This document shows, in pieces, positions 34,966 through 44,109 of a DNA stretch of 64,000 bases. A program made the translations under genes and the position numbers. Position 1 is the first letter of the stretch, and the number at the start of each line of letters is the position of its first letter. Source of the stretch: Pelagihabitans sp947500445 (GTDB lineage Bacteria > Bacteroidota > Bacteroidia > Flavobacteriales > Flavobacteriaceae); NCBI RefSeq assembly GCF_050589625.1, contig NZ_JBNGOP010000021.1, positions 1 to 64,000 on the forward strand, written 5' to 3'. A model generated the notes under the pieces. It saw only the letters and a list, made by a program, of their open reading frames with translations. It did no database searches and was not told the origin of the DNA.

Positions 34966-35551
34966 TATTTTTCTATTGCTGGTCAGCTGTGCCCCCTATC
35001 CTAAAAAACAAGGATTTTCCGCTAACGCACTATCAAAAGAGACCCTGGTCAATCCTTTTTTTTCCGACGCTACAAAAGATTATGTCTACAAATCGAAGAT
35101 TACGATATATGACAAGACCTTGGGCGGCATCCTGATCATCAAAAAAACGGCCGAGGAACAACATCGTATCGTTTTCACAACGGAAATGGGAAATACGATA
35201 TTTGACTTTACCCTGACGGGAGAACAGTTTAAAGTAAACCGCATACTGGCCGATCTGGACCGTAAAATAATCGTAAAAACACTCCAAAGGGACTTTACGG
35301 CCTTGATCAAGGAAAACCTAATGGCCACCAAAGGCTTTACCAACGGAACGACAACGATACGGCAAGCCAAACTGTTGGGAAAATTCCATTATTACACTTT
35401 TGAAAACGGAAAACTCGTTCAAATAACGCGAACGGGAAACACAAGGGAAAAAGTGGTTTTTCGTTTCTCGGGAATTAATGATAACATTGCACAAGAAATC
35501 CAAATCGACCACCAGAACATAAGGTTGCAGATCGGTTTAAAATCCTTTTGA
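34946..35551 (+). CDS. Lipoprotein of the pigment-export set
   Basis: A 201-residue predicted lipoprotein with signal peptide and lipobox LLVSC (Cys15). The mature part is beta-rich (ITIYDKTLGGILIIKKTAEE; RIVFTTEMGNTIFDFTLTGE), like LolB-type or related outer-membrane acceptors. It overlaps lolA by 20 bases. A LolA-LolB-like relay for the pigment is a reasonable inference but sequence similarity to LolB is not evident to me. Confidence 0.75.
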   Translation: MRFLLSSIFLLLVSCAPYPKKQGFSANALSKETLVNPFFSDATKDYVYKSKITIYDKTLGGILIIKKTAEEQHRIVFTTEMGNTIFDFTLTGEQFKVNRILADLDRKIIVKTLQRDFTALIKENLMATKGFTNGTTTIRQAKLLGKFHYYTFENGKLVQITRTGNTREKVVFRFSGINDNIAQEIQIDHQNIRLQIGLKSF

Positions 35552-35642
35552 TAGCGCCTTAATTTTGAATTGGTATGAGATAGCTAGTTCGCTCCGGGGA
35601 TGTACCGTTGCGGAGAGCATAAAACGGGTTAAAAAGAGAAGT

Positions 35643-36017
35643 ATGTTGATCGAAGGACTGTATTCCATAGAAACGTTCGAACAAGAGGACGCTACGGTAA
35701 CCGCTACCGTAAAATTGCATAAGGAACATGCCGTATTTAAAGGGCATTTTCCCGGTAACCCCGTAATGCCGGGCGTATGCATGATACAGATGATCAAAGA
35801 GCTTACCGAAAAAGCCTTGGACAAGGAACTGTTTTTATCCGTGGCATCCAACATCAAGTTTATGGCCATCATCAACCCGGAAAAGAACGATACCATACGT
35901 TTGGCATTGACCATTACGGAGACGCCCGATACCTTTAAAGTGAAGAACACCGTACATTTTGAAGATACCTTGGCACTAAAGTTAAGCGCTACCTTCACAC
36001 CAAAAACGAGGGTATGA
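35643..36017 (+). CDS. Hotdog-fold dehydratase (FabZ/ApeI-like)
   Basis: A 124-residue hotdog protein with the signature HAVFKGHFPGNPVMPGVCMI (GHFPG-x-P-x-x-PG), typical of FabA/FabZ dehydratases and of ApeI-like enzymes. It should dehydrate 3-hydroxyacyl-ACP during polyene assembly. The start at ATG 35643, preceded by AGAGAAG, fits the family; the frame remains open to a TTG at 35565. This is the third dehydratase-like protein in the cluster. The stop overlaps the next gene (ATGA). Confidence 0.85.
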   Translation: MLIEGLYSIETFEQEDATVTATVKLHKEHAVFKGHFPGNPVMPGVCMIQMIKELTEKALDKELFLSVASNIKFMAIINPEKNDTIRLALTITETPDTFKVKNTVHFEDTLALKLSATFTPKTRV

Positions 36018-36511
36018 AGTGCGTAGCCTTCCTACTCGCCTTTTTCATATTTTGGTCCGATACCCCGGAAATTTCGGAGGTGCGAAACGCCTATCGCCAA
36101 GCTTCCGATAGCGAAGCCATAGCGGTACAATTGCACGGAGACCTTGTTACCGTTTCCAGGACATCCGACCCCGTATTATTGGCATATAAGGGCGCAGCCA
36201 CTACGCTAATGGCAAAACATGCAACAACTATAAAAGAGAAAAAAAAGTATTTTAAGGAAGGGAAGGACAATTTGGAGTATGCCTTAGCGAAAGACCCCAA
36301 CAATATCGAAATTCGTTTTATACGCTTGAGCGTACAGGAAAATGCCCCAAAAATTACCGGCTACCGTAAAAACCGAAACGAAGACAAGGCATTTCTTTTG
36401 GAACATTTAACCAAAGTGAAGGACAGGGCACTGAAACGCTACCTCAAGGAGTTTGTAGCTGAATCGACCAGTTTTACTTCGGCCGAAAAGGAACAGGTCG
36501 CCGGCACCTGA
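36014..36511 (+). CDS. Exported helical protein of the flexirubin cluster, function unknown
   Basis: A 165-residue protein with a short signal sequence (MKCVAFLLAFFIFW) and a helical, charged body. Segments such as LLAYKGAATTLMAKHATT and NLEYALAKDPNNIEIRFIRL look like tetratricopeptide-type helices. It overlaps the dehydratase gene and is the last tightly linked gene before a 3'-side insertion of unrelated genes. No catalytic motif. A periplasmic adaptor role is only a guess. Confidence 0.7.
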   Translation: MKCVAFLLAFFIFWSDTPEISEVRNAYRQASDSEAIAVQLHGDLVTVSRTSDPVLLAYKGAATTLMAKHATTIKEKKKYFKEGKDNLEYALAKDPNNIEIRFIRLSVQENAPKITGYRKNRNEDKAFLLEHLTKVKDRALKRYLKEFVAESTSFTSAEKEQVAGT

Positions 36512-36644
36512 ACCCCGTGGCACCAATGATGCATTGAAAAGTTATTGGATTATCCAGAGGTTATATGTCATTTAAAATGAAAAAACGACAATTAGCATAG
36601 TAATACTGACCATTGCTTTATCATTTGAAAACAATCGTGGATAT

Positions 36645-37103
36645 ATGGAACAAAATTTAGCTGAATTCAAGATAATCGGAATTTCAATCCAAACGACCAA
36701 CGAGGGCGGACAATCCACTGAAGATATAGGTAAACTTTGGGGTCAATTCTACTCAGATGGAATTTCGGACAAAATACCTAACAAACGCTCTGAAGAAGTT
36801 TATTCGATTTATACCGACTATGAAACGGATCATACTGGAAAAATTAGAGCAATAATCGGACAGAAAGTAACATCCTTGGACAAAATTCCCGACGGACTTA
36901 TCGGGCGGGAATTTAAAGGCGGAGAATATAGCAAACTTGTGGCAAAAGGAGAAATGCCAAATGCAATCGTCGACCTATGGAAAAAGGTCTGGAAAGAAGG
37001 TAAAGAACTAAAACGTAGATACACAGCGGACTTTGAAATTTATGGAGCGAAATCACAAAACGGAGCGGATTCGGAAGTGGACGTATTTATTGCGACGGAA
37101 TAA
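36645..37103 (+). CDS. GyrI-like effector-binding protein, N-terminus possibly lost by frameshift
   Basis: A 152-residue protein resembling the GyrI-like/AraC effector-binding fold (FKIIGISIQTTNEGGQSTED, DIGKLWGQFYSDGI, GEYSKLVAKGEMPNAIVDLW). Such domains bind small hydrophobic ligands. Upstream, ATG at 36577 is followed by six A's. One more A would fuse it in frame to this ORF and add a hydrophobic signal peptide (KKTTISIVILTIALSF). So the native protein was probably exported, and this copy is either a slippage variant, a sequencing error or a cytosolic remnant. AT-rich, unlike the cluster around it. Confidence 0.75.
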   Translation: MEQNLAEFKIIGISIQTTNEGGQSTEDIGKLWGQFYSDGISDKIPNKRSEEVYSIYTDYETDHTGKIRAIIGQKVTSLDKIPDGLIGREFKGGEYSKLVAKGEMPNAIVDLWKKVWKEGKELKRRYTADFEIYGAKSQNGADSEVDVFIATE

Positions 37104-37168
37104 ATACCCCCTGTAACAAAACCTCCTAACCGTTAGCTGCAAACCAAAAAAAAATCCGATTAGTGAAT

Positions 37169-37528
37169 TCAATGAAATGTTATTGAAAAACTAGAATCTA
37201 AAAACAGCGCTGCGATAATCAAAATTATCATTAGAACGGCAGGAATGTTCCTTTCCATAAAATTGTGTTTTAAAACAATATGTGCAGCTAGTCCACCAAC
37301 CGCAAATGGCAATAAACCGATTAAGGCAAACGGTCTGATACTCGAAAACCAGAGACCAATAACACCCGTGATTTCTAATACGCCGATCATGCGCATTACC
37401 ACTCCACCATTATTCATTTCTTCCATTCGACTTTTCATCGGTTCCATCCCGATCAATTTTTGAGTACCTGCTATCGAATAAATTAAGCTGATAATTCCAA
37501 GAGCGGTATAAAAAAGCGTTAGTTCCAT
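37169..37528 (-). CDS. DoxX-family membrane protein
   Basis: A 119-residue protein from ATG 37528, with four membrane segments (MELTLFYTALGIISLIYSIA; RMIGVLEITGVIGLW; IGLLPFAVGGLAAHIVLK; AVLMIILIIAALF). The arrangement and the G-x-x-K-L/I-x-G early motif fit DoxX-like proteins, which are often next to HxlR regulators and respond to redox or electrophile stress. It is divergent from the HxlR gene and shares its operator-like intergenic region. Confidence 0.82.
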   Translation of the reverse strand: MELTLFYTALGIISLIYSIAGTQKLIGMEPMKSRMEEMNNGGVVMRMIGVLEITGVIGLWFSSIRPFALIGLLPFAVGGLAAHIVLKHNFMERNIPAVLMIILIIAALFLDSSFSITFH

Positions 37529-37566
37529 ATAAATACATTTTTTATACATGTAAATATAATCTCAAT

Positions 37567-37602
37567 AATATACTTTTGAAAGTAGTAACCAAATAGTATA
37601 TT
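37567..37602. promoter_or_regulatory. Inverted-repeat operator with overlapping promoter between doxX-like and hxlR-like genes
   Basis: AATATACT (37567-37574) and AGTATATT (37595-37602) are exact inverted complements 20 bases apart, suited to a dimeric winged-helix repressor such as HxlR. TACTTTTG (37571-37578) fits the -7 consensus TAnnTTTG on + and overlaps the left half-site, so binding would block transcription. Confidence 0.5.
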
Positions 37603-37653
37603 AGTTTCTTTTTATATAGTTGTTTGATAATCAATTTTCTAAATTTAATTAAA

Positions 37654-37983
37654 ATGAAAGAATGTGAAAATAAAGTTTCATCCCTGCAATTTATATTGAA
37701 GGTTTTAGGTGGAAAATGGAAAATCCATATCCTATCAAAACTCTATTTTGGAAAAAGAAGGTTTAAAGAACTGGAGAGGGAAGTAGATGGGATTTCACCT
37801 AAAATGTTGAGTAAAGAATTAAAAGACTTGGAATCGATCGGAATTGTCAATAGAAATACATTTAATACAGTTCCGATTACGGTAGAATATAGCTTATCGG
37901 AAGAGGGGTTGACTTTAAAACCCATACTTGATCAAATGATGGAATGGTCGGCCAAGTTCAGAGCGTTAAAAGTAGGCAGGTGA
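37654..37983 (+). CDS. HxlR-family transcriptional regulator
   Basis: A 109-residue winged helix-turn-helix regulator from ATG 37654. It has the N-terminal Cys (MKECENKV) often used as redox sensor, the typical KVLGGKWKIHILSKLYFGKRRFKEL type segment, ISPKMLSKELKDLESIGIV for recognition helix and wing, and VEYSLSEEGLTLKPIL. It probably represses the divergent DoxX-like gene and itself via the inverted repeat between them. Together with GyrI-like it forms a small block unlike the surrounding pigment genes. Confidence 0.9.
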   Translation: MKECENKVSSLQFILKVLGGKWKIHILSKLYFGKRRFKELEREVDGISPKMLSKELKDLESIGIVNRNTFNTVPITVEYSLSEEGLTLKPILDQMMEWSAKFRALKVGR

Positions 37984-38245
37984 CATTTTGTGCAAACATA
38001 GCCGGTAACCGTCTGAACCGAGCAGTTTGTATGTATGGGCCGAACCCGGCAAAAGATTAAAACAAGACATAAAATCGGGCGATGTGCTCATCCAAAAAGT
38101 AAGCGTCTTTTTACACCTTAGCTTTCATCCCCACTACCGATTTCAAATACTCCCCATAATCGTATCTTTGATAAAATTGCGAAGCCGCAGTTTCGCGAGT
38201 GCCAACGATACCGTGCCGACCCATACCCCATCCATACAAGAAACG

Positions 38246-39409
38246 ATGCAACGCCTAGGGTGTTGCGTTCTGGTACCGACCTACAACAATGGGGGCACCC
38301 TTAAAAAAGTACTGGACGGTATTTTAAAACGGACCACATCGGTAATCGTAATAAACGACGGGGCTACGGACAATACTGCCGATATCCTAGCCGCGTATCC
38401 AGAAGTACAACAACTACACCTACCGGAAAACAAAGGCAAGGGAAATGCCCTGCGCCACGGTTTTGAAAAGGCGATCGCATTAGGGTTTGCCTATGCCATC
38501 ACCATCGATTCGGACGGGCAACACTATCCCGACGATATTCCTGTGTTTCTTGAAGCCTTGGAAAATAGTGAAAACAAGAATATACTGCTTATCGGGGCCC
38601 GAAATATGGCCCAATCCGACGTACCGGGAAAAAGTAGTTTCGGAAACAAGTTTTCCAACTTTTGGTTTTGGTTCGAGACGGGTAAACGGCTGACCGACAC
38701 CCAAAGCGGTTATCGGTTATATCCCCTAAAGGAGATAGCCAAACTTCGGTTGCGAACCCCAAAATTCGAGTTTGAAATAGAGGTGATCGTAAAAGCTGCC
38801 TGGAACGGCACCTCGGTCCAAAATATTCCCATACGCATTTCATACGATGAGGAAGAACGTGTTTCCCATTTCAGGACCGTTCCCGATTTTGCCCGTATCA
38901 GTGTTTTAAATACCTGGTTCGTTATTGTTGCCCTATTTTACATAAAACCTAGGAACCTTTTTCGGAAAATTAAAAAAAAGGGATTTAAACAGTTTTTGAT
39001 AGAGAATGTACTACAACATAACGACTCTCCCAAAAAAAAGGCATTGTCCATTGCCCTTGGTGTTTTTATCGGCATTTGTCCGTTTTGGGGCTTTCAAACG
39101 CTTCTGGTGTTTTCGTTGGCCGTTTTTTTAAAGCTGAACAAGGCCATTGCCTTTGCCTTTTCCAATGTGAGCATTCCCCCGATGATTCCCTTTATCATTT
39201 ATGGGAGCGTACACCTGGGCATGTTCCTTACCGGCGAGCCACTTTCGTTTTCGATGGACGACCTTACCCAAAACCTTGAAGTGTTGCAGCACCTGAAAAC
39301 CTATTTGGTGGGAAGCTTTGCCCTCGCCCTGATCGCAGCGGTACTTTTCGGTTCGATCGGATACGCCGTACTGATCGCAAAGCAAAAAATCACCGTTGAC
39401 AATGGATAA
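38246..39409 (+). CDS. Family 2 glycosyltransferase fused to DUF2062
   Basis: A 387-residue protein. The N-terminal GT-A domain (CCVLVPTYNNGGTLKKVLDG; VIVINDGATDNTADILAAYP; ITIDSDGQHYPDDIPVFLEA with the DxD-like site) resembles polyprenol-phosphate mannosyltransferases. The C-terminal DUF2062 domain (about 260-385; KKKALSIALGVFIGICPFWG, then two to three membrane segments) anchors it. The preferred start is ATG 38246; the frame upstream to 38027 looks non-coding. It overlaps the MMPL gene by 8 bases. In aryl-polyene-like clusters this enzyme may glycosylate the product or its lipid carrier. Confidence 0.87.
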   Translation: MQRLGCCVLVPTYNNGGTLKKVLDGILKRTTSVIVINDGATDNTADILAAYPEVQQLHLPENKGKGNALRHGFEKAIALGFAYAITIDSDGQHYPDDIPVFLEALENSENKNILLIGARNMAQSDVPGKSSFGNKFSNFWFWFETGKRLTDTQSGYRLYPLKEIAKLRLRTPKFEFEIEVIVKAAWNGTSVQNIPIRISYDEEERVSHFRTVPDFARISVLNTWFVIVALFYIKPRNLFRKIKKKGFKQFLIENVLQHNDSPKKKALSIALGVFIGICPFWGFQTLLVFSLAVFLKLNKAIAFAFSNVSIPPMIPFIIYGSVHLGMFLTGEPLSFSMDDLTQNLEVLQHLKTYLVGSFALALIAAVLFGSIGYAVLIAKQKITVDNG

Positions 39410-42400
39410 GGTGTTCGGAAACATATACCGCGGGATACGGCGATGGAAATGGGGTAATTTCTTGGGTTTGTTGCTCCTTATTGCGGCGCTACTGGCCATT
39501 GTACGCCAAATTCGCTTTGAAGATGACATCACTTCCCTGATTCCCGCAAACGACGATGCCAAACGCATTCAGAAAGTGCTGAAATCCATTACGTTTACCG
39601 ATAAGATCGTCGTCAACATCCAGAAGGGCGAACAAGGCACCATAGACGACCTTACGGCATACGCCACGGTTTTTTTGGATAGTTTGGAACAGAACGGTTC
39701 CGAATACATCAAAAACATTCAGGGACGCATCAACGAGGACGACCTTCCCAAAACCCTGGACCTGGTCTACAACAATTTACCGCTGTTCTTGGACGCTGCC
39801 GATTACGAGGGCATACAGGAACAACTCACGCCAGATAGCATTGCCAAGATTACGGCCAAAAACTACCGTTCCCTGGTTTCACCTTCGGGAATTGTAACCC
39901 GAAAAACCATTTTAAAAGATCCTTTGGGGCTGTCGTTCCTTGCGCTAAAAAAATTACAGCAATTGGGTATCGGCGACGACTTTAAACTCAAAAATGGCTT
40001 TTTGCTCGATGCAAAAGAAACCAATATCCTTCTTTTTGTCACCCCGATACACAGCTCCAACGCTACGGACAAAAACCTGCCCTTTTCCGAGCGGCTATAT
40101 GCCCTTCAAGAGCAGTTGAACGCACAATTTAAGGGCACGGTAAAAAGCGAATACTATGGTGCCGCGCTGGTAGCGGTTGCAAATGCCAAACAGATTCGGA
40201 AGGACATTCAGTTTACGGTCAGCATCGCCATGACCGTACTGCTCATTTTAATGATTTTTTTTTACCGCAAATGGTCCCTACCGCTCATCCTGTTCGCCCC
40301 TACCCTGTTCGGGGTACTATTAGCAGTGGCCTTTCTATGCTTGATCCGGGCCAAAATATCGATCATTTCCCTTGGTATCGGATCCGTACTGTTGGGCGTT
40401 ACCTTGGATTATGCGCTGCATATCCTCACGCATATCCGAAACGGCAATAGCGTGCAAAGCCTCTATACCGATGTGGCCCCATCAATTTTAATGAGCAGTG
40501 CCACCACGGCATCCGCATTTTTATGCCTGTTGTTCCTAGAGTCGCAGGCCCTGCAAGATTTGGGCATTTTTGCGGCGGTAAGCGTTTTGGGCGCATCGGT
40601 ATTCGCCCTGGTTTTTATCCCACAGGTATATAAAACCGTAAAAAAAACGCCCGGAAAAACGATTTTGGACCGTTTGGCGGCACATGCCTTTCATAGGAAC
40701 AAATGGGCCATTATTGCCGTGTTGTTGCTTACCGTAATCAGTTGTTTTACGTACGGTACGGTCAAATTCAATAAAGACCTTACCAAACTGAATTACGAAC
40801 CTGAGGTACTGCTATCGGCCCGCAAACGCTTGGAGACCTTAACGGACATCAGTTCCAAATCCATTTACCTTTCCACCTATGGGGAACAACAGGAAAAGGT
40901 ATTGCAACGAAACGATTCCCTATACAGGGTTTTGGAAGGCATGGCCGAAAAGGAAGCCATTATCAGCTTTAGTTCCATTGGGGCGCTGGTACGGTCGCAA
41001 AAACTACAGCGGCAGAAAATAGCGGCCTGGAACGCGTTTTGGGAAGGCGACAGGGCAATGAAAACCTCGGAAAACCTGATAAAAAGCGGTACGCCCTTAG
41101 GGCTTAAGGAAACCACCTTCGATGGGTTTTACCGACTACTAAAAAGAGAGTTTCGCCCCATAAAAATTTCCGACTTGGAAACCGTAAAATCGTTCGCGGT
41201 GGACGATTTTATCGTGCAAGATGCCAATGGCACCACCATTACGTCCCTGGTAAAGGTCGGGGACGCCCATATTGATTCCGTTAGGGCCGCCTTTGCGAAC
41301 GAACCCCATACCCTATTGATCGATAGGCAGCAGCTAAACGAGACTTTTCTGGGAAATTTAAAGGACGATTTCAATAGTCTTATCGGGTATTCCTTAATAG
41401 TGGTAGTCCTCATTTTAGGCTTCTTTTACCGTAGCCTTTCCCTAACCCTGGTCACCAGCATTCCCATTTTCCTCACGTGGTTTTTAACGGTAGGCGTTAT
41501 GGGCGTGTTCCATATCGAGTTCAATATTTTCAACATCATCATTTGCAGTTTTATTTTTGGTCTAGGGGTGGATTATAGCATTTTCGTCACCAATGGGCTG
41601 TTGACCGAATACCGTACGGGCGAAAAGGTATTACCGACGCATAAAACGGCCATCATCCTATCGGTCATTACCACCATTGCAGGGGTAGGCGTGCTCGTTT
41701 TTGCAAAACATCCGGTGTTGTATACCATATCGTTGGTATCGCTTATCGGGATTTTTTGTGCCGCTTTTGTTGCCTTTACCATACAACCCCTATTGTTTCG
41801 GTTGTTTATCGGAAATCGAAAAAAACGGCCCATTTCGGTGCGCTATCTCATCCATTCCATTGTTTCTTTCGGGTATTTCGGCCTGGGGGGATTGTTGCTC
41901 TCGTTGTATGCCTGGATCGTGTTGAAAATTTCTCCCAACAGTCGCAACAAAAAGCAACTCGGTTTTCATACCGTGGTGTCCAAACTTATGGGTTCCGTAC
42001 TTTACACCAATCCCTTTGTTCGGAAAACGATTCGGAACCCGCATGGGGAAACTTTTGCAAAACCGGCAATGATCATTGCGAACCATACCTCTTTCCTCGA
42101 TATTTTGTGCATCGGTATGCTACATCCCAAAATTATCTTTTTGGTCAACGACTGGGTGTACCACTCCCCGGTATTCGGTTGGGCCGCTAAATTGGCGGGG
42201 GCCTATCCGGTATCGAGCGGGCTCGAAAACGGTACTGCCTATTTGAAGGAGAAAGTGGCACAGGGTTTTAGCCTGATCGCCTTTCCGGAGGGTACCCGAT
42301 CCACCAGCAATACCATAAAACGTTTTCACAAGGGCGCTTTCTTTCTGGCGGAATCGTTCCATCTGGACATCCTTCCCGTACTTATCCATGGCAATTCGGA

Positions 42401-43103
42401 AGTACTGCCCAAAGGCACGTTTAGCATTCGGGACGGGAGCATCACCGTTGAAATACTTCCTAGAATTCCATCACAAACAACACAATTCGGAAAAGATTAT
42501 ACCGAACGTAGCAAAAAGGTCGCTGCCCTGTTTCGAAACGAATTCGACCGCCTGCGCAACACCATAGAAACGGAAAACTATTGGCATGCTACCCTGTTGG
42601 AACATTTTCGGTACAAAGGGGACCAGGTATACGGCACGGTGAAAAAGGACCTAAAACAATATTCAAAAATCTATTTTCAGCTGTTACGGAACATCGGAAA
42701 AACGGACCGCATCGTTCATATTTCCGAAGGATACGGACAATTGGATTTTCTGCTCATGCTCGATTCCGGTACTCGGAACGTAACCCTGTATCTGGAAGAC
42801 GCTTCGACCCGTGCCCTTGTCCGAAATAATTTTCTTGTCCAACAGCGCCGTCGCTTGACGGTAGCCGATGATCGGGAAGCCCTTCTGGAAACAACGGCAG
42901 ATGTACTTATCTTGGATACCGATCTCGAACCGTTCGATAGTTGGGAAAATGATTTTTTAGGCCGTTTTTCTATGGTAATCATATTAAAAAGCACCGTAGA
43001 CGGCCCTTTGATGGAAAAATTGCGCTCCGTTGGCCTTGAACGGCAGCAGGAGCTTACGGACTATTTTCAATTTTCAAGGACAACCCCGTTTAACCTACAA
43101 TAA
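39402..43103 (+). CDS. MMPL-type transporter fused to a PlsC-like acyltransferase and a C-terminal domain
   Basis: A very large protein of 1233 residues. Two MMPL/RND halves are visible: a membrane segment at about 22-38, periplasmic domain 40-265, membrane segments about 270-410; then 437-455, periplasmic 456-660, membrane segments 662-805. An acyltransferase follows, with IIANHTSFLDIL (NHx4D, about 892-903) and IAFPEGTRST (about 959-968). The last 160 residues include DRIVHISEGYGQLDFLLMLD and look like a Rossmann, methyltransferase-like fold. It could export the pigment and acylate it in one step. Such three-part fusions fit flexirubin clusters, but the C-terminal role is uncertain. Confidence 0.88.
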   Translation: MDKVFGNIYRGIRRWKWGNFLGLLLLIAALLAIVRQIRFEDDITSLIPANDDAKRIQKVLKSITFTDKIVVNIQKGEQGTIDDLTAYATVFLDSLEQNGSEYIKNIQGRINEDDLPKTLDLVYNNLPLFLDAADYEGIQEQLTPDSIAKITAKNYRSLVSPSGIVTRKTILKDPLGLSFLALKKLQQLGIGDDFKLKNGFLLDAKETNILLFVTPIHSSNATDKNLPFSERLYALQEQLNAQFKGTVKSEYYGAALVAVANAKQIRKDIQFTVSIAMTVLLILMIFFYRKWSLPLILFAPTLFGVLLAVAFLCLIRAKISIISLGIGSVLLGVTLDYALHILTHIRNGNSVQSLYTDVAPSILMSSATTASAFLCLLFLESQALQDLGIFAAVSVLGASVFALVFIPQVYKTVKKTPGKTILDRLAAHAFHRNKWAIIAVLLLTVISCFTYGTVKFNKDLTKLNYEPEVLLSARKRLETLTDISSKSIYLSTYGEQQEKVLQRNDSLYRVLEGMAEKEAIISFSSIGALVRSQKLQRQKIAAWNAFWEGDRAMKTSENLIKSGTPLGLKETTFDGFYRLLKREFRPIKISDLETVKSFAVDDFIVQDANGTTITSLVKVGDAHIDSVRAAFANEPHTLLIDRQQLNETFLGNLKDDFNSLIGYSLIVVVLILGFFYRSLSLTLVTSIPIFLTWFLTVGVMGVFHIEFNIFNIIICSFIFGLGVDYSIFVTNGLLTEYRTGEKVLPTHKTAIILSVITTIAGVGVLVFAKHPVLYTISLVSLIGIFCAAFVAFTIQPLLFRLFIGNRKKRPISVRYLIHSIVSFGYFGLGGLLLSLYAWIVLKISPNSRNKKQLGFHTVVSKLMGSVLYTNPFVRKTIRNPHGETFAKPAMIIANHTSFLDILCIGMLHPKIIFLVNDWVYHSPVFGWAAKLAGAYPVSSGLENGTAYLKEKVAQGFSLIAFPEGTRSTSNTIKRFHKGAFFLAESFHLDILPVLIHGNSEVLPKGTFSIRDGSITVEILPRIPSQTTQFGKDYTERSKKVAALFRNEFDRLRNTIETENYWHATLLEHFRYKGDQVYGTVKKDLKQYSKIYFQLLRNIGKTDRIVHISEGYGQLDFLLMLDSGTRNVTLYLEDASTRALVRNNFLVQQRRRLTVADDREALLETTADVLILDTDLEPFDSWENDFLGRFSMVIILKSTVDGPLMEKLRSVGLERQQELTDYFQFSRTTPFNLQ

Positions 43104-43112
43104 ACATTAGCC

Positions 43113-43925
43113 ATGAAAAAGAATACCATTGATGTTGCCGAATTAAGCGATCGTTTGGGTACGCCGAACCTTATCGTATTGGATGCGACCATTCCAAAAG
43201 TAGCCGGTGCCGCTCCACCAAAAGGAAAACGGCGTATTCCAGGGGCACGCTTTTTTGATATCAAAAAGGCCTTTAGCGATAGGGACAGTCCTTTTCCCAA
43301 TACCTTCCCCCAAGTCGAACAATTTCAAGAAGCCTGCCGTGCCCTTGGCATCGATAACGAGAGTACTGTTGTGGTGTATGACGATCTGGGAATCTATTCA
43401 AGTCCGCGTGCTTGGTGGATGTTAAGGACCATGGGGCATAAAAATGTACTGGTCCTCGACGGTGGACTGCCGGAATGGGAACGGCAGGGCTATGCAACCG
43501 AGGCCGTAACGGAACGGCCCATAGCGGTAGGAAATTTTAAGGCAAGCTTTGATGCCGATGCCGTTAAACAATTCGAGTTTATCCGATCCAATAGTTCCAG
43601 CTCCGAAGCACTGGTCATCGATGCCCGTTCGGCAGATCGTTTTTATGCCCGGGTCCCCGAACCCCGAGCGGACCTTAGGGGTGGTCATATTCCGAGATCC
43701 ATGAACATTCCCTATACCGAAGTATTGGAAAATGGTAAATTCAAATCGCCCCGGGCCCTAAAACCGGTCTTCGAACCCTTACAAGGTGAAACAAGACCCT
43801 TGGTATTCTCCTGTGGTTCCGGAATTACGGCATGTATCGTTTTACTGGCCGGCGAACAACTATTGCAGAACCAACTGGCCGTTTATGATGGTTCTTGGAC
43901 GGAATATGCGCTAAAGACCTCTTGA
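43113..43925 (+). CDS. Sulfurtransferase (thiosulfate/3-mercaptopyruvate type)
   Basis: A 270-residue tandem rhodanese. The inactive N-terminal domain has LIVLDATIPK and RIPGARFFDI. The active domain has EALVIDARSADRFYAR, GGHIPRSMNIPYTEV and the loop SCGSGITA with catalytic Cys234. CGSGxTA is the mercaptopyruvate/thiosulfate sulfurtransferase type. Cytosolic by lack of signal. It sits 9 bases after the MMPL gene, but a link to pigment synthesis is not obvious; it may be a co-transcribed housekeeping gene. Confidence 0.92.
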   Translation: MKKNTIDVAELSDRLGTPNLIVLDATIPKVAGAAPPKGKRRIPGARFFDIKKAFSDRDSPFPNTFPQVEQFQEACRALGIDNESTVVVYDDLGIYSSPRAWWMLRTMGHKNVLVLDGGLPEWERQGYATEAVTERPIAVGNFKASFDADAVKQFEFIRSNSSSSEALVIDARSADRFYARVPEPRADLRGGHIPRSMNIPYTEVLENGKFKSPRALKPVFEPLQGETRPLVFSCGSGITACIVLLAGEQLLQNQLAVYDGSWTEYALKTS

Positions 43926-44109
43926 TCGGTACATCGTTTCAAAGTTAAAATAGAACGACAAAAGTGATATCTTTATAGCTTAGGTCCATAGCCATGGAAC
44001 ACCGGTCATCCTCCGCTATCAAGAATGTTATGATCGTAAAATGTAAAGCAGTTGGGACCGTTTTAGCGGCACGGTAAAACCTAGGTATCGCATAAAAATT
44101 GCAAAGGGA

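Noticed and set aside
38027..38245. 73-residue extension of the glycosyltransferase
   Set aside because: The extension has no domain or signal sequence, whereas GT2 proteins begin just before the VPTYNN strand encoded at 38246.
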